Shown: in pieces, positions 31,268 through 40,166 of the stretch
Numbering within the stretch: position 1 is the stretch's first letter
Layout of the letters: each line of letters starts with the position of its first letter
Origin: Nucisporomicrobium flavum
GTDB lineage: Bacteria; Actinomycetota; Actinomycetes; Mycobacteriales; Micromonosporaceae
Direction of reading: 5' to 3'
Assembly (NCBI RefSeq): GCF_016464385.1
Contig: NZ_JADMLH010000005.1
Coordinates: 1-64,000, forward strand
DNA: 64,000 bases
Made by a program: the position numbers and the translations under genes
Notes under the pieces: generated by a model
Told to the model about the DNA's origin: nothing
Databases searched by the model: none
What the model saw: only the letters and a program-made list of their open reading frames with translations

Positions 31268-31915
31268 GTGACCCTGTTCCGGCTGGACGCCAGCATCCGT
31301 ACGCACGGCTCGGCGAGCCGCGAGATCGCGGACATCGTCGAGCAGGAGTGGCGCGCCGCCCACCCCGGCGACGCCGTCGTGCAGCGCCACATCGGCGTGG
31401 ACGTGCTGCCCGCGACCGCGTGGGCCGCCGCCGTGAGCGCCGGCATGACGCCGGAGGACGACCGCACCGAGGAGCAGCGCGCGGCCGTGGCCCTCGCCGC
31501 GACGCTCGTCGACGAGCTGCTCTCGGCCGACGCGATCCTGTTCGCCGTGCCGCTCTACAACTTCGGCGTCTCCCAGCATTTCAAGGCGTACATCGACCTG
31601 GTCGCCACGGACCCGCGCGGATTCGGTACGCCGTTCCTCGCCGGCAAGCCCGTCGTGCTGGCCACGGTGCGCGGCGGGGCGTACGGCTCCGGCACCCCGC
31701 GCGAGGGCTGGGACCACTCCACGCCGTACCTGCGCCGGATCATCGCGGACTCCTGGGGTGCCGACCTGACCGTAGTCGAGCGGGAGTTCACCCTGGTCGG
31801 GGTCAACCCGGCGCTGGACGCCTTCACCGACGAGGCGGCCCGGATGCACGCCGGCGCGCTCAGCGCCGCCCGCGAGGCCGGGCGCGCGCTCGGCGCCCTG
31901 CCCGTCACCGCCTGA
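31268..31915 (+). CDS. azoR: FMN-dependent NADH-azoreductase
   Basis: The 215-residue flavodoxin-like enzyme has the FMN phosphate loop in RLDASIRTHGSAS (5-17), PLYNFGVSQHFKAYID and VVLATVRGGAYG, typical of AzoR. It reduces quinones and azo bonds with NADH and protects against electrophiles. The GTG lies behind GAGGAG. It is divergent from a MarR gene and preceded by two identical palindromes, an arrangement that indicates inducible detoxification. It has no downstream partner; the next gene on the strand starts 215 bases later. Confidence 0.9.
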   Translation: MTLFRLDASIRTHGSASREIADIVEQEWRAAHPGDAVVQRHIGVDVLPATAWAAAVSAGMTPEDDRTEEQRAAVALAATLVDELLSADAILFAVPLYNFGVSQHFKAYIDLVATDPRGFGTPFLAGKPVVLATVRGGAYGSGTPREGWDHSTPYLRRIIADSWGADLTVVEREFTLVGVNPALDAFTDEAARMHAGALSAAREAGRALGALPVTA

Positions 31916-32074
31916 ACCGCCACGGGCGGCACCGCACCCCGGCCGGTCCACCGGGCCGCGGTGCCGCCACGGGAAGCTTCTTGCGGTCGCCCGTCCACCT
32001 CGGATTGCGTCGCGGGAACGTACCCATACCCCTGATTTCGTTTCGGGCTTGGAAAATGCTTCGGATTCCCTTGT

Positions 32075-32098
32075 CTTGACGGCTTGGCGTGTGTCAAG
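32075..32098. promoter_or_regulatory. Inverted repeat CTTGAC-N12-GTCAAG upstream of the polyamine operon
   Basis: A perfect 6-bp inverted repeat ends 33 bases before the GTG of the first aldehyde dehydrogenase. Its left arm includes a possible -35 (TTGACG). The position fits an operator for the downstream operon; the regulator is not identified. Confidence 0.45.
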
Positions 32099-32130
32099 GT
32101 CCGTCAACGCCGACCGGGGAGGTCCGATCA

Positions 32131-33567
32131 GTGAGCGCTGCGTCGCCCGTGCTGCAGAACGTCATCGGCGGGTCGCGCGCCGACCCGGCCGACGGGCGGA
32201 CGGCGCCGGTGCTGGACCCGAGCACCGGTGAGACGTACGCGCACGCGCCCGTCTCCTCGGAGGCCGATGTGGCGGCGGCGATGGACGCGGCCGCCGCGGG
32301 TTTCGAGGTGTGGCGGGACACCACACCGGCCGAGCGGCAGCGCGCGCTGCTGCGGATCGCGGACGCCGTCGAGGCGCGCGCCGATGAGCTGGTCGCCGCC
32401 GAGTGCCGCGACACCGGCAAGCCGCTCGGGCTGACCGCCCGGGAGGAGATGCCGCCCATTCTGGACGAACTGCGCTTCTTCGCCGGCGCGGCGCGCATGC
32501 TCGAGGGCAGGTCGGCGGGCGAATACCTGGCCGGGCACACGTCCTGGGTCCGGCGCGAGCCGATCGGCGTCTGCGCGCAGGTGACGCCCTGGAACTACCC
32601 GCTGATGATGGCGGTGTGGAAGATCGCCCCGGCGATCGCCGCCGGCAACTCGGTCGTGCTCAAGCCCTCGGAGACCACGCCGGTCACCACCGTGATGCTG
32701 GCCGAGATCGCCGCCGAGTTCCTGCCGCCCGGCGTGTTCAACGTGGTCTGCGGCGACCGGGACACCGGCCGGGCCCTGGTGGCCCATCCCCTGCCGCGGC
32801 TGGTCTCGATCACCGGTTCCACCCGGGCCGGGATGGAGGTGGCCGCGTCCGCCGCGGCCGACCTGAAGAAGGTGCACCTCGAGCTGGGCGGCAAGGCGCC
32901 GGTCGTGGTCTTCGACGACGTGGACGTCGAGGCCACCGCGCGGGCGATCGCCGGTGCCGGCTACTTCAACGCCGGGCAGGACTGCACCGCGGCGACCCGG
33001 GTGCTGGTGCACGGCCGCATCGCCGCCGACTTCACCGCCGCCCTGGCCGCGGCCGCCAAGGACACCACAGTCGGGGCGCCGGGCGAGGTGGACGCGGACT
33101 ACGGGCCGCTGAACAACGAGACCCAGCTGGCGCGCGTACGCGGGTTCCTCGACCGGGCGCCGGACCACGCCGAGATCGTCACCGGCGGCCGGCGCGTCGG
33201 CGAGCGCGGGTACTTCGTCGAACCGACCGTCGTGGCCGGCCTGCGCCAGGACGACGAGATGATCCGGGACGAGGTGTTCGGTCCGGTCGTCACCGTGCAG
33301 GCCTTCGACGACGAGGACGCCGCGGTCCGCTTCGCCAACGACACACGCTTCGGGCTCAGCGCCAGCGTGTGGACCCGCGACCACGGACGGGCGATGCGGA
33401 TGACCCGCCGCCTCGACGCCGGCACCGTCTGGATCAACACCCATCTGCCGTTCGTGTCCGAGATGCCGCACGGCGGGTTCGGCCACTCCGGGCACGGCAA
33501 GGACCTGTCGGTCTACGGCTTCGAGGAATACACGAGGATCAAGCACGTGATGAGTCGGCTCGGCTGA
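32131..33567 (+). CDS. Aminobutyraldehyde-type NAD-dependent aldehyde dehydrogenase (copy 1)
   Basis: The 478-residue enzyme has all ALDH superfamily residues: N155 (PWNYP), E251 (HLELGGK) and nucleophile C285 (AGQDC). The subfamily resembles gamma-aminobutyraldehyde/betaine-aldehyde dehydrogenases that oxidise 4-aminobutanal to GABA. The GTG follows GGGGAGGT; the frame before it (to 32089) is not coding. It leads the PotABCD-oxidase operon, so it probably handles the aldehyde made by the FAD oxidase at the operon's end. A paralogue of equal length lies at 60220-61656. Confidence 0.93.
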   Translation: MSAASPVLQNVIGGSRADPADGRTAPVLDPSTGETYAHAPVSSEADVAAAMDAAAAGFEVWRDTTPAERQRALLRIADAVEARADELVAAECRDTGKPLGLTAREEMPPILDELRFFAGAARMLEGRSAGEYLAGHTSWVRREPIGVCAQVTPWNYPLMMAVWKIAPAIAAGNSVVLKPSETTPVTTVMLAEIAAEFLPPGVFNVVCGDRDTGRALVAHPLPRLVSITGSTRAGMEVAASAAADLKKVHLELGGKAPVVVFDDVDVEATARAIAGAGYFNAGQDCTAATRVLVHGRIAADFTAALAAAAKDTTVGAPGEVDADYGPLNNETQLARVRGFLDRAPDHAEIVTGGRRVGERGYFVEPTVVAGLRQDDEMIRDEVFGPVVTVQAFDDEDAAVRFANDTRFGLSASVWTRDHGRAMRMTRRLDAGTVWINTHLPFVSEMPHGGFGHSGHGKDLSVYGFEEYTRIKHVMSRLG

Positions 33568-33577
33568 AGAGGTACCC

Positions 33578-34681
33578 ATGAACGATGTCGCGATCGAGCT
33601 CGCCGGCGTGCACAAGGAATTCCTGGCCCACGGCGAACGCGTGCAGGCCGTACGACCCACCGACCTGAGCGTGCGCCAGGGTGAGTTCTTCTCGCTGCTG
33701 GGACCCTCCGGCTGCGGCAAGACGACCACGATGCGGATGATCGCCGGGTTCGAGGAGCCCACCGGCGGCACCGTGTACCTCGACGGCCGCGACGTGACCG
33801 GGGTGTCGCCCAACAAGCGCGACGTCAACATGGTGTTCCAGTCGTACGCGCTGTTCCCGCATCTGAACACGTACCAGAATGTGGCCTTCGGGCTGGAGCG
33901 CAGGAAGGTCGCCCGGGACGAGATCCGCCGCCGGGTCGGCGAGATCATGGAGATCGTCTCGCTGGGCGGCATGGACAAGCGCTCGCCGCGCGAGATGTCC
34001 GGCGGCCAGCAGCAGCGGGTGGCGCTGGCCCGGGCGCTGGTCAACCGGCCGCGGGCGCTGCTGCTCGACGAGCCGCTCGGCGCGCTCGACCTCAAGCTGC
34101 GCCAGCAGATGCAGATCGAGCTGAAGCGCATCCAGCGCGAGGTCGGCATCACGTTCGTCTACGTCACCCACGACCAGGGCGAGGCGCTGACCATGTCGGA
34201 CCGCATCGCGGTGATGGAGGCCGGGCGCATCGACCAGCTCGGCTCGCCGCGGGAGATCTACGAGCGGCCGGCCACCCGCTTCGTGGCCGGGTTCATCGGT
34301 ACGTCCAACCTGCTCGACGGCCCGGTGGACGGCGTGGAGGACGGGGTGGCCGTGCTGCGCTACGGCGACGGCGACCGGGTGCTCGTCGCGGTGCCGGAGT
34401 CCGTCAAGCCGGGCGGCGCGCTCGAGGTGTCCGTACGCCCGGAGAAGATCGACCTCAGCCGCGACGAGCCCACCGGCACGACCGGCAGCGTGCTCTCCGG
34501 CGTGGTGACCGATGTCGTCTACCACGGCACCTCCACGAACTACACCGTGCGTACCGCCGCCGGCCCGGACCTCGTGGTCTTCGACCAGAACGCCTACTCG
34601 GCCGAGGACCTGGCCGGACCCGGCGACCGCGTGTTCCTCACCTGGAGCGCGCAGCACTCGTACCCGATCGGAGTCTCATGA
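33578..34681 (+). CDS. potA: Spermidine/putrescine ABC transporter ATP-binding protein
   Basis: The 367-residue ATPase has Walker A GPSGCGKTT (42-50), signature MSGGQQQRVALARAL, Walker B ALLLDEPLGALD and a C-terminal TOBE domain (about 290-360) with GTSNLLDGPV and FLTWSAQHSYPIG. This pattern is PotA-like, powering uptake by the PotB/PotC channel. It starts 11 bases after the aldehyde dehydrogenase and its 3' end overlaps the PotD gene by four bases. The transported amine is inferred from the operon. Confidence 0.93.
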   Translation: MNDVAIELAGVHKEFLAHGERVQAVRPTDLSVRQGEFFSLLGPSGCGKTTTMRMIAGFEEPTGGTVYLDGRDVTGVSPNKRDVNMVFQSYALFPHLNTYQNVAFGLERRKVARDEIRRRVGEIMEIVSLGGMDKRSPREMSGGQQQRVALARALVNRPRALLLDEPLGALDLKLRQQMQIELKRIQREVGITFVYVTHDQGEALTMSDRIAVMEAGRIDQLGSPREIYERPATRFVAGFIGTSNLLDGPVDGVEDGVAVLRYGDGDRVLVAVPESVKPGGALEVSVRPEKIDLSRDEPTGTTGSVLSGVVTDVVYHGTSTNYTVRTAAGPDLVVFDQNAYSAEDLAGPGDRVFLTWSAQHSYPIGVS

Positions 34682-35931
34682 GCCACCCCCGCATACCCGA
34701 TCCCTCCCTCGTCCGCGGTCTGACCTCGCGCCGGCTGGACCGCCGCGACGCGCTGCGGATGTCCGGCCTCGCGGCGCTCGGCGCGGCCCTGAGCGCCTGC
34801 GGGGTCAAGGGCAAGGGCTCCCCCGCCGCCAGCGCCCCCGCGGCCGACGCGGTCGCGAAGTACTGGAACGGCAAGACCAGCAACGGCAAGCTGACGTTCG
34901 CCAACTGGCCGCTCTACATGGACCCGAAGCACCCCGAGCTGCAGAAGTTCACCGCGGCGACCGGCGTGCAGGTCAAGTACGAAGAGGTCATCCAGGAGAT
35001 GGGCCCCTGGTTCGCCAAGGTGCAGCCGCAGCTGGCGGCCGGGCAGGACATCGGCTACGACCTCATGGTCATCACCAACGGCATCCAGTTCAAGCAGTTC
35101 GTCCAGTCCGGCTTCCTGGCCCCCCTGGACCACTCCAAGCTGCCGAACTACGCGAAGAACGCCGACCCCGCGTACGCCAAGGAGGCGTTCGACCCGGGCA
35201 ACGCGTACACGATCCCGTGGACGTCGGGCATGACCGGGATCGCGTACGACCCGAAGAAGGTCAACCGGCCGATCACCAAGCTGGCGGACCTGTGGGACCC
35301 GGCGTTCAAGGGCAAGGTCGGCATGTTCTCCGACACTCAGGAGCTCGGCAACTTCGGCATGCTGGCGCTCGGCATCGACCCGGCGAAGTCGGCCCCGGCG
35401 GACTGGAAGAAGGCCGCCGCCAAGCTCAAGGAGCAGAAGCAGCAGGGCATCCTGCGCAACTACTACGACCAGAGCTACGTCGACGCGCTCGGCAAGGGCG
35501 AGGTGTGGATCACCCAGGCCTGGTCCGGCGACATCTTCCAGAAGAACGTCTCCGACGGTGCGAACTTCAAGTTCGTCATCCCGGAGGAGGGCGGCACGAT
35601 CTGGACCGACAACTTCGCTATCCCGATCACGGCGAAGAACCCGTCGGACGCGATCAAGCTGATGGACTTCTTCTATCAGGTCGACGTGGCCGCGTCGCTC
35701 GCCGAGTACATCAACTACGTGTGCCCGGTGCCGGCCGCGAAGGAGCAGATCAAGAAGGATGCGGCGGCCGCCACCGGCGCGGACAAGGCGTCGATGGAGG
35801 CGGTGGCGAAGAGCCCGCTGGTGTTCCCCACCGCGGACGACTACGCCCGGCTGCACTACTACCGCGACTTCGCCACCGCCGCCGAGCAGCAGGAGTACCA
35901 GAGCATCTTCGAACCCATCGTGCTGGGCTGA
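34678..35931 (+). CDS. potD: PotD-like polyamine-binding lipoprotein, Tat signal
   Basis: The 417-residue protein has a twin-arginine (RR, 22-23, in DRRDALRMSG) lipoprotein signal with lipobox cysteine C41 (ALSAC). It is therefore probably exported folded and lipid-anchored. The mature part is a type-2 binding protein of the PotD/PotF family with FANWPLYMDP, PWTSGMTGIAYDPKKV and EGGTIWTDNFAIP. The operon strongly implies putrescine or spermidine binding. The ATG overlaps the potA stop by four bases. It ends one base before the PotB gene start. Confidence 0.92.
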   Translation: MSHPRIPDPSLVRGLTSRRLDRRDALRMSGLAALGAALSACGVKGKGSPAASAPAADAVAKYWNGKTSNGKLTFANWPLYMDPKHPELQKFTAATGVQVKYEEVIQEMGPWFAKVQPQLAAGQDIGYDLMVITNGIQFKQFVQSGFLAPLDHSKLPNYAKNADPAYAKEAFDPGNAYTIPWTSGMTGIAYDPKKVNRPITKLADLWDPAFKGKVGMFSDTQELGNFGMLALGIDPAKSAPADWKKAAAKLKEQKQQGILRNYYDQSYVDALGKGEVWITQAWSGDIFQKNVSDGANFKFVIPEEGGTIWTDNFAIPITAKNPSDAIKLMDFFYQVDVAASLAEYINYVCPVPAAKEQIKKDAAAATGADKASMEAVAKSPLVFPTADDYARLHYYRDFATAAEQQEYQSIFEPIVLG

Positions 35932-35932
35932 C

Positions 35933-36790
35933 GTGCTGCGCCGCCGGCTCGCGCCGTACCTGCTGGTCCTGCCCGGCGGGCTCTGGCTGCTGCTGTTCTT
36001 CGTCGTGCCGATGGTGACGATGCTGTCGCTGTCGCTGCAGGAGGGCGACGTCGTCACCGGGTACGTCTTCACCGGCCACTGGCAGACGTACGCGGACGCG
36101 ATCGTCAACTACCGCACGCAGCTGGTCCGCTCGCTGGCGTACGGGGCGGTCACCACGCTGATCCTGATCGTGCTGGCGTTCCCGGTCGCGTACTGGATCG
36201 CCTTCTACGCCGGGCGCCGCAAGGCGACGTACCTGTTCCTGCTGCTCCTGCCGTTCTTCGTGTCGTTCGTGCTGCGCACCATCTCGTGGCGGCAGATCCT
36301 CACCGACGACGGCATGGTGCTCGGCCCGCTCAAGCACCTCGGCCTGCTGTCGTCCTCGGCGCACATCCTCGGGACGCCGGCGGCCGTGATCGGCGGCCTG
36401 GCCTACAACTTCCTGCCGTTCATGGTGCTGCCGATCTACGTGGCCCTCGAACGCATCGACCCGCGCGTCGTCGAGGCCGCCCGGGACCTGTACGCCGACC
36501 CGGCCACCGCCTTCCGCAAGGTGATCTTCCCGCTGGCGCTGCCCGGGGTGTTCGCCGGCGTGCTCATGACGTTCGTGCCGGCCAGCTCCGACTACGTCAA
36601 CTCGGCGGTGCTCGGCAGCTCGTCCACCACGATGATCGGTCAGGTCATCCAGTCGCAGTACCTGACCAGCTCGAACTACCCGACCGCGTCCGCGCTGTCG
36701 TTCACGCTGATGGCCGTGCTGCTCATCGGGGTGTTCGCGTACGCGCGGGCGCTCGGCACCGAGGACGTGATGAAGGTGGCGGCGCGATGA
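35933..36790 (+). CDS. potB: PotB-like polyamine ABC permease
   Basis: The 285-residue permease has six membrane segments and the EAA loop EAARDLYADPATAFRKVIFP that docks on the ATPase. The GTG at 35933 lies one base after the potD stop. It forms a heterodimer channel with PotC. The order potA-D-B-C matches many Gram-positive polyamine importers. Confidence 0.9.
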   Translation: MLRRRLAPYLLVLPGGLWLLLFFVVPMVTMLSLSLQEGDVVTGYVFTGHWQTYADAIVNYRTQLVRSLAYGAVTTLILIVLAFPVAYWIAFYAGRRKATYLFLLLLPFFVSFVLRTISWRQILTDDGMVLGPLKHLGLLSSSAHILGTPAAVIGGLAYNFLPFMVLPIYVALERIDPRVVEAARDLYADPATAFRKVIFPLALPGVFAGVLMTFVPASSDYVNSAVLGSSSTTMIGQVIQSQYLTSSNYPTASALSFTLMAVLLIGVFAYARALGTEDVMKVAAR

Positions 36791-37638
36791 CCCAGGTCCT
36801 CGAACCCGAGACGCGCCAGACGCCGCCGGCGCAGCCCACCGCGACCCGCCGGAACCGGCTCACCGGCGGGCGGGTGCTGCACGCGTACACGTGGCTGGTC
36901 ATCGCCTGGCTGACCCTGCCCGTGCTGATCATGATCCTGTTCGGTTTCAACGACACCCCGGGCCGCTACAACCAGACCTGGGAAGGCTTCACGCTGAAGT
37001 GGTACGGCCGCGTCTTCGAGCTGGACGAGCTGACCCGGGCGCTGGTGACCTCGCTGCTCGTCGCGCTGGCGACGATGCTGATCGCGGGCGCCCTCGGCAC
37101 CGGCATCGGCTACGCGCTGGGCCGCTACCGCTTCCGCGGCTCGGGCGTGCTCAACCTCGTCATGTTCGCCGCCATCTCCTCCCCCGAGCTGGTGATGGGC
37201 GCCTCGCTGCTGACACTGTTCGTGTCCCTCGGCGTCGGCCTGGGCGCGGTGACGATCACGATCGCGCACGTCATGTTCTCGATCTCGTTCGTCGCGGTGC
37301 TGGTCCGCGCCCGGGTGCTGACCCTGGACCGCTCGATCGAGGAGGCCGCGGCCGACCTCGGCGCGAACCCGTGGACGACGTTCTGGCGGATCACGTTCCC
37401 GATGATCCTGCCCGCGGTCGGCTCCGGCATGATGCTGGCCTTCGCGCTGAGCATCGACGACTTCGTGGTCACCAACTTCACCGCCGGCACCACGACCACG
37501 TTCCCGCTGTGGATCTGGGGCTCCACCCGGGTCGGCCTGCCGCCGCAGGTCAACGTGATGGGCACGTTGATCTTCCTGGCCGGCGTGCTGATCGCGGTGG
37601 CGGCGAGCATCCGGTCCCGGCCGCGCCGGCGGGTCTAG
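36787..37638 (+). CDS. potC: PotC-like polyamine ABC permease
   Basis: The 283-residue second permease subunit has six membrane segments and the EAA loop EEAAADLGANPWTTFWRITF. A Pro/Arg-rich cytoplasmic N terminus of about 30 residues precedes the first span. Its ATG overlaps the stop of potB by four bases, and the oxidase GTG begins three bases after its stop, so the whole set is one transcript. Confidence 0.9.
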   Translation: MTQVLEPETRQTPPAQPTATRRNRLTGGRVLHAYTWLVIAWLTLPVLIMILFGFNDTPGRYNQTWEGFTLKWYGRVFELDELTRALVTSLLVALATMLIAGALGTGIGYALGRYRFRGSGVLNLVMFAAISSPELVMGASLLTLFVSLGVGLGAVTITIAHVMFSISFVAVLVRARVLTLDRSIEEAAADLGANPWTTFWRITFPMILPAVGSGMMLAFALSIDDFVVTNFTAGTTTTFPLWIWGSTRVGLPPQVNVMGTLIFLAGVLIAVAASIRSRPRRRV

Positions 37639-37641
37639 GCC

Positions 37642-39027
37642 GTGGACGTGCTCGCGGACGCCGCGCCGGAGCCGTACTGGCTGCGGCAGGAGGGCGCGCC
37701 GGCGGCGGCCGACCCGCTCGCGGCCGCGGAGACCGCCGACCTGGCCGTCATCGGCGCCGGGTACAGCGGGCTGTGGACGGCGCTGCTGGCCAAGGAACGC
37801 GACCCCGGCCGGGACGTGGTCGTCGTCGAGGCGGGCACGGCCGGGTGGGCGGCTTCCGGGCGCAACGGCGGCTTCTGCGCGGCCAGCCTCACCCACGGCT
37901 TCGACAACGGGCTCAGCCGCTTCCCTTCGGAGATGGACACCCTGGAACGGCTGGGTCGGCGCAACCTCGACGAGATCGAGGAGACGGTGCGGCGGCACGG
38001 GATCGACTGCGGTTTTTCGCGTACGGGTGAACTGCACGTCGCCACCGCGGACTGGCAGCTGCGGGAGCTGAGGGCGTACCAGGAGGCGGCCGCTTCTCGG
38101 GGAGCCGACGTGCGGCTGCTCGACCGGGACGCCGTGCGGGCGGAGCTGGACTCCCCCACGTACCTGGGCGGCGTCTGGGACCGCGACGGCTGCGCCATGG
38201 TCGACCCGGCACGGCTGGTCTGGGGCCTGCGCCGGGCGTGCCTGGAGCTGGGCGTGCGGCTGTACGAGAACACCCGCGTGGACCGCATCGACGTGACCGG
38301 CGGCGGCCTGCGCCTGCACACGCTGCGCGGCCGCGTCGATGCCCGGCGGGTTGCGCTGGCCACCGGGGCGTACGGCACCCTCCTGCGCCGCCTGCGCCAC
38401 TACGTGATCCCGGTCTACGACTACGCGCTGATGACCGAACCCCTCACGGACACGCAGCTCGCCGCGATCGGCTGGGCACACCGGCAGGGCGTCGGTGACT
38501 CCGGCAACCAGTTCCACTACTACCGGCTCAGCGCGGACAACCGCATCCTGTGGGGCGGCTACGACGCCGTCTACTACCGCGGCGGGCGCATCACCACCGA
38601 CCACGACCAGCGCGAGCAGACGTTCCGGGTGCTGGCCCAGCACTTCCGGGACACCTTCCCCCAGCTGGAAGGGCTGCGCTTCACCCACAAATGGGGCGGC
38701 GTCATCGACGCGTGCAGCCGGTTCAGCGGTTTCTTCGGTACGGCGCACGGCGGGCGGCTGGCGTACGCGGCGGGCTACACGGGGCTGGGCGTGGGCGCGA
38801 CCCGCTTCGGCGCCAACGTGATGCTGGACCTGCTCGACGGGCGGCGTACGGAACTGACAGCGTTACGGCTCGTCCGCAGCAAGCCGGTGCCGTTCCCGCC
38901 GGAGCCGGTCCGTACGGGCGTCATCCAGCTGACCCGCTGGTCGATCGCCCAGGCCGACCGGCACGACGGCCGTCGCAACCTGTGGCTGCGGACGCTGGAC
39001 CGGGTCGGGCTGGGCTTCGACTCATGA
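37642..39027 (+). CDS. FAD-dependent amine oxidase, PuuB-like
   Basis: The 461-residue DAO-fold flavoenzyme has a Rossmann motif GAGYSG (38-43) and the signature SGRNGGFCA near residue 75. It also has RYHLRHYVIPVYDYALMTEPLT-like stretches and a C-terminal AYAAGYTGLGVGATRFGA FAD-binding end. PuuB oxidises gamma-glutamyl-putrescine; relatives oxidise putrescine directly. No gamma-glutamyl ligase is in the window, so the direct substrate is unclear. It closes the polyamine operon. A second, more distant homologue lies at 52315-53586. Confidence 0.87.
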   Translation: MDVLADAAPEPYWLRQEGAPAAADPLAAAETADLAVIGAGYSGLWTALLAKERDPGRDVVVVEAGTAGWAASGRNGGFCAASLTHGFDNGLSRFPSEMDTLERLGRRNLDEIEETVRRHGIDCGFSRTGELHVATADWQLRELRAYQEAAASRGADVRLLDRDAVRAELDSPTYLGGVWDRDGCAMVDPARLVWGLRRACLELGVRLYENTRVDRIDVTGGGLRLHTLRGRVDARRVALATGAYGTLLRRLRHYVIPVYDYALMTEPLTDTQLAAIGWAHRQGVGDSGNQFHYYRLSADNRILWGGYDAVYYRGGRITTDHDQREQTFRVLAQHFRDTFPQLEGLRFTHKWGGVIDACSRFSGFFGTAHGGRLAYAAGYTGLGVGATRFGANVMLDLLDGRRTELTALRLVRSKPVPFPPEPVRTGVIQLTRWSIAQADRHDGRRNLWLRTLDRVGLGFDS

Positions 39028-39208
39028 CGGATATCCATTCAGCGTCCGGCCGCGGGCCAATAAGCACTGTGCTCTGCCGCAGGTTGCCATATCGCAGAAG
39101 ACGTACTGGCAGATCAATCGAAAGCTGGAATGAATGAGTAATCCGTGATATAGGTCGGCCATTGCCTTCCTGCGCATAATGGTCTCAGGACCCGAGCAAG
39201 GAGTGCAG

Positions 39209-39856
39209 ATGGCGGTCGGCGAGCTCCAGATTCCGAAGGGACCTGACACGGAAGGCCATGACTATTCCGTCAGCGCCGACGTGGGTCAGGCGTTCGGCGG
39301 CGCGTCCGCAGTGGTCGCCTGCATGACGCTGTTCGTTCTGCTGACGTCAGTGTTGATTCAGCACCAGCACCTGAAGGAAGTACAACGGGACAAGCACGCG
39401 GAGTTCAACGAGGCGCTCGTCCTGATGGCCATCGAGAACCCTCGCTACCGGCAGTGCTGGGGTGCGCGCGTGGCCCCGGACGGGATCGAGGAAGACCTCT
39501 TCTACTACTGCAGCAACGTGCTCAAGAGCTGGGCTCGCGCGTGGGAGTTGAAGAAAATCGACGAGCGTCAGGCCAGGGAGTATCTGCGGAACTTCTTCGA
39601 CAGTGAGGTGCCGCGGCTCTTCTTCGAACAGCACGGCGATTGGCACCGTCGGGGAAGCAACCGGACCCACGGCGAGCAATTTCAGGAGTTCGCCAACGAG
39701 GAATACCTTCGAGCCGTCAAGGCGGGACCGCCGCCCCGGAGGTACGAGCGCCACGCGGCCCGGGAATCAGCCCTGAATCCGCAGTTCACCAGACTTGAGG
39801 CTGTGGAGGAAATTCTGCCACTCCGCCCCGTCGATGGCGATAACCGTTCCCGGTGA
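39209..39856 (+). CDS. DUF6082 family membrane protein
   Basis: The 215-residue protein has one transmembrane segment (about 28-50), then a basic/charged stretch QHQHLKEVQRDKHAEFNEAL, and a soluble helical domain containing WARAWELKKIDERQAREYLR. This is the pattern of actinomycete DUF6082 proteins, whose function is unknown. AAGGAG lies six bases before the ATG at 39209. Its last 90 bases overlap a convergent DUF397 gene. The DNA from 39030 to 40100 is noticeably less GC-rich than its surroundings, so this pair may be acquired. Confidence 0.72.
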   Translation: MAVGELQIPKGPDTEGHDYSVSADVGQAFGGASAVVACMTLFVLLTSVLIQHQHLKEVQRDKHAEFNEALVLMAIENPRYRQCWGARVAPDGIEEDLFYYCSNVLKSWARAWELKKIDERQAREYLRNFFDSEVPRLFFEQHGDWHRRGSNRTHGEQFQEFANEEYLRAVKAGPPPRRYERHAARESALNPQFTRLEAVEEILPLRPVDGDNRSR

Positions 39857-39982
39857 CCTGGAGTTCCGCAGCCCGATACCGGCGCCGAGAACCGCGACCT
39901 CCACGCAGTGGCTTTCCCCCACGCAGCGGCGGCTCCGATGCCACGCGCTGTCCGCCGCGGGGACCTGACGATCTGTAGGCAC
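39767..39982 (-). CDS. Orphan DUF397 family protein
   Basis: The 71-residue protein keeps the DUF397 core (SAWHRSRRC, HCVEVAVL, IGLRNSRSPG, EWQNFLHSLKSGE), although the cysteine-Ser-Lys spacing differs from the partner gene at 27640. A GTG at 39982 five bases after GGGAG was chosen; longer frames give an unlikely N terminus. No DUF5753 regulator is adjacent, unlike the usual pair, and 90 bases of its 3' end overlap the DUF6082 gene on the other strand. Confidence 0.75.
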   Translation of the reverse strand: MPTDRQVPAADSAWHRSRRCVGESHCVEVAVLGAGIGLRNSRSPGTVIAIDGAEWQNFLHSLKSGELRIQG

Positions 39983-40166
39983 GACACTCCCTGGCAGCGG
40001 CAAAAAGGGCGCGCAAGGTTCAGGCAGAACGCCCTGCGCTGGTGGATCGTAGCAAAAGATCATCTTCAGGACATAACGCCGGTCGGATTTCGCGTTAGTG
40101 TCGCTTCAAAGCTGCTGAAGGGTCAGTAGATCAGGTGAACGACCCCCGAGGGCAAGAAGGGCCTCC

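Noticed and set aside
39049..39066. GC-rich stretch after the polyamine operon as a terminator
   Set aside because: The possible stem is only four bases and no T run follows, so I do not list it.
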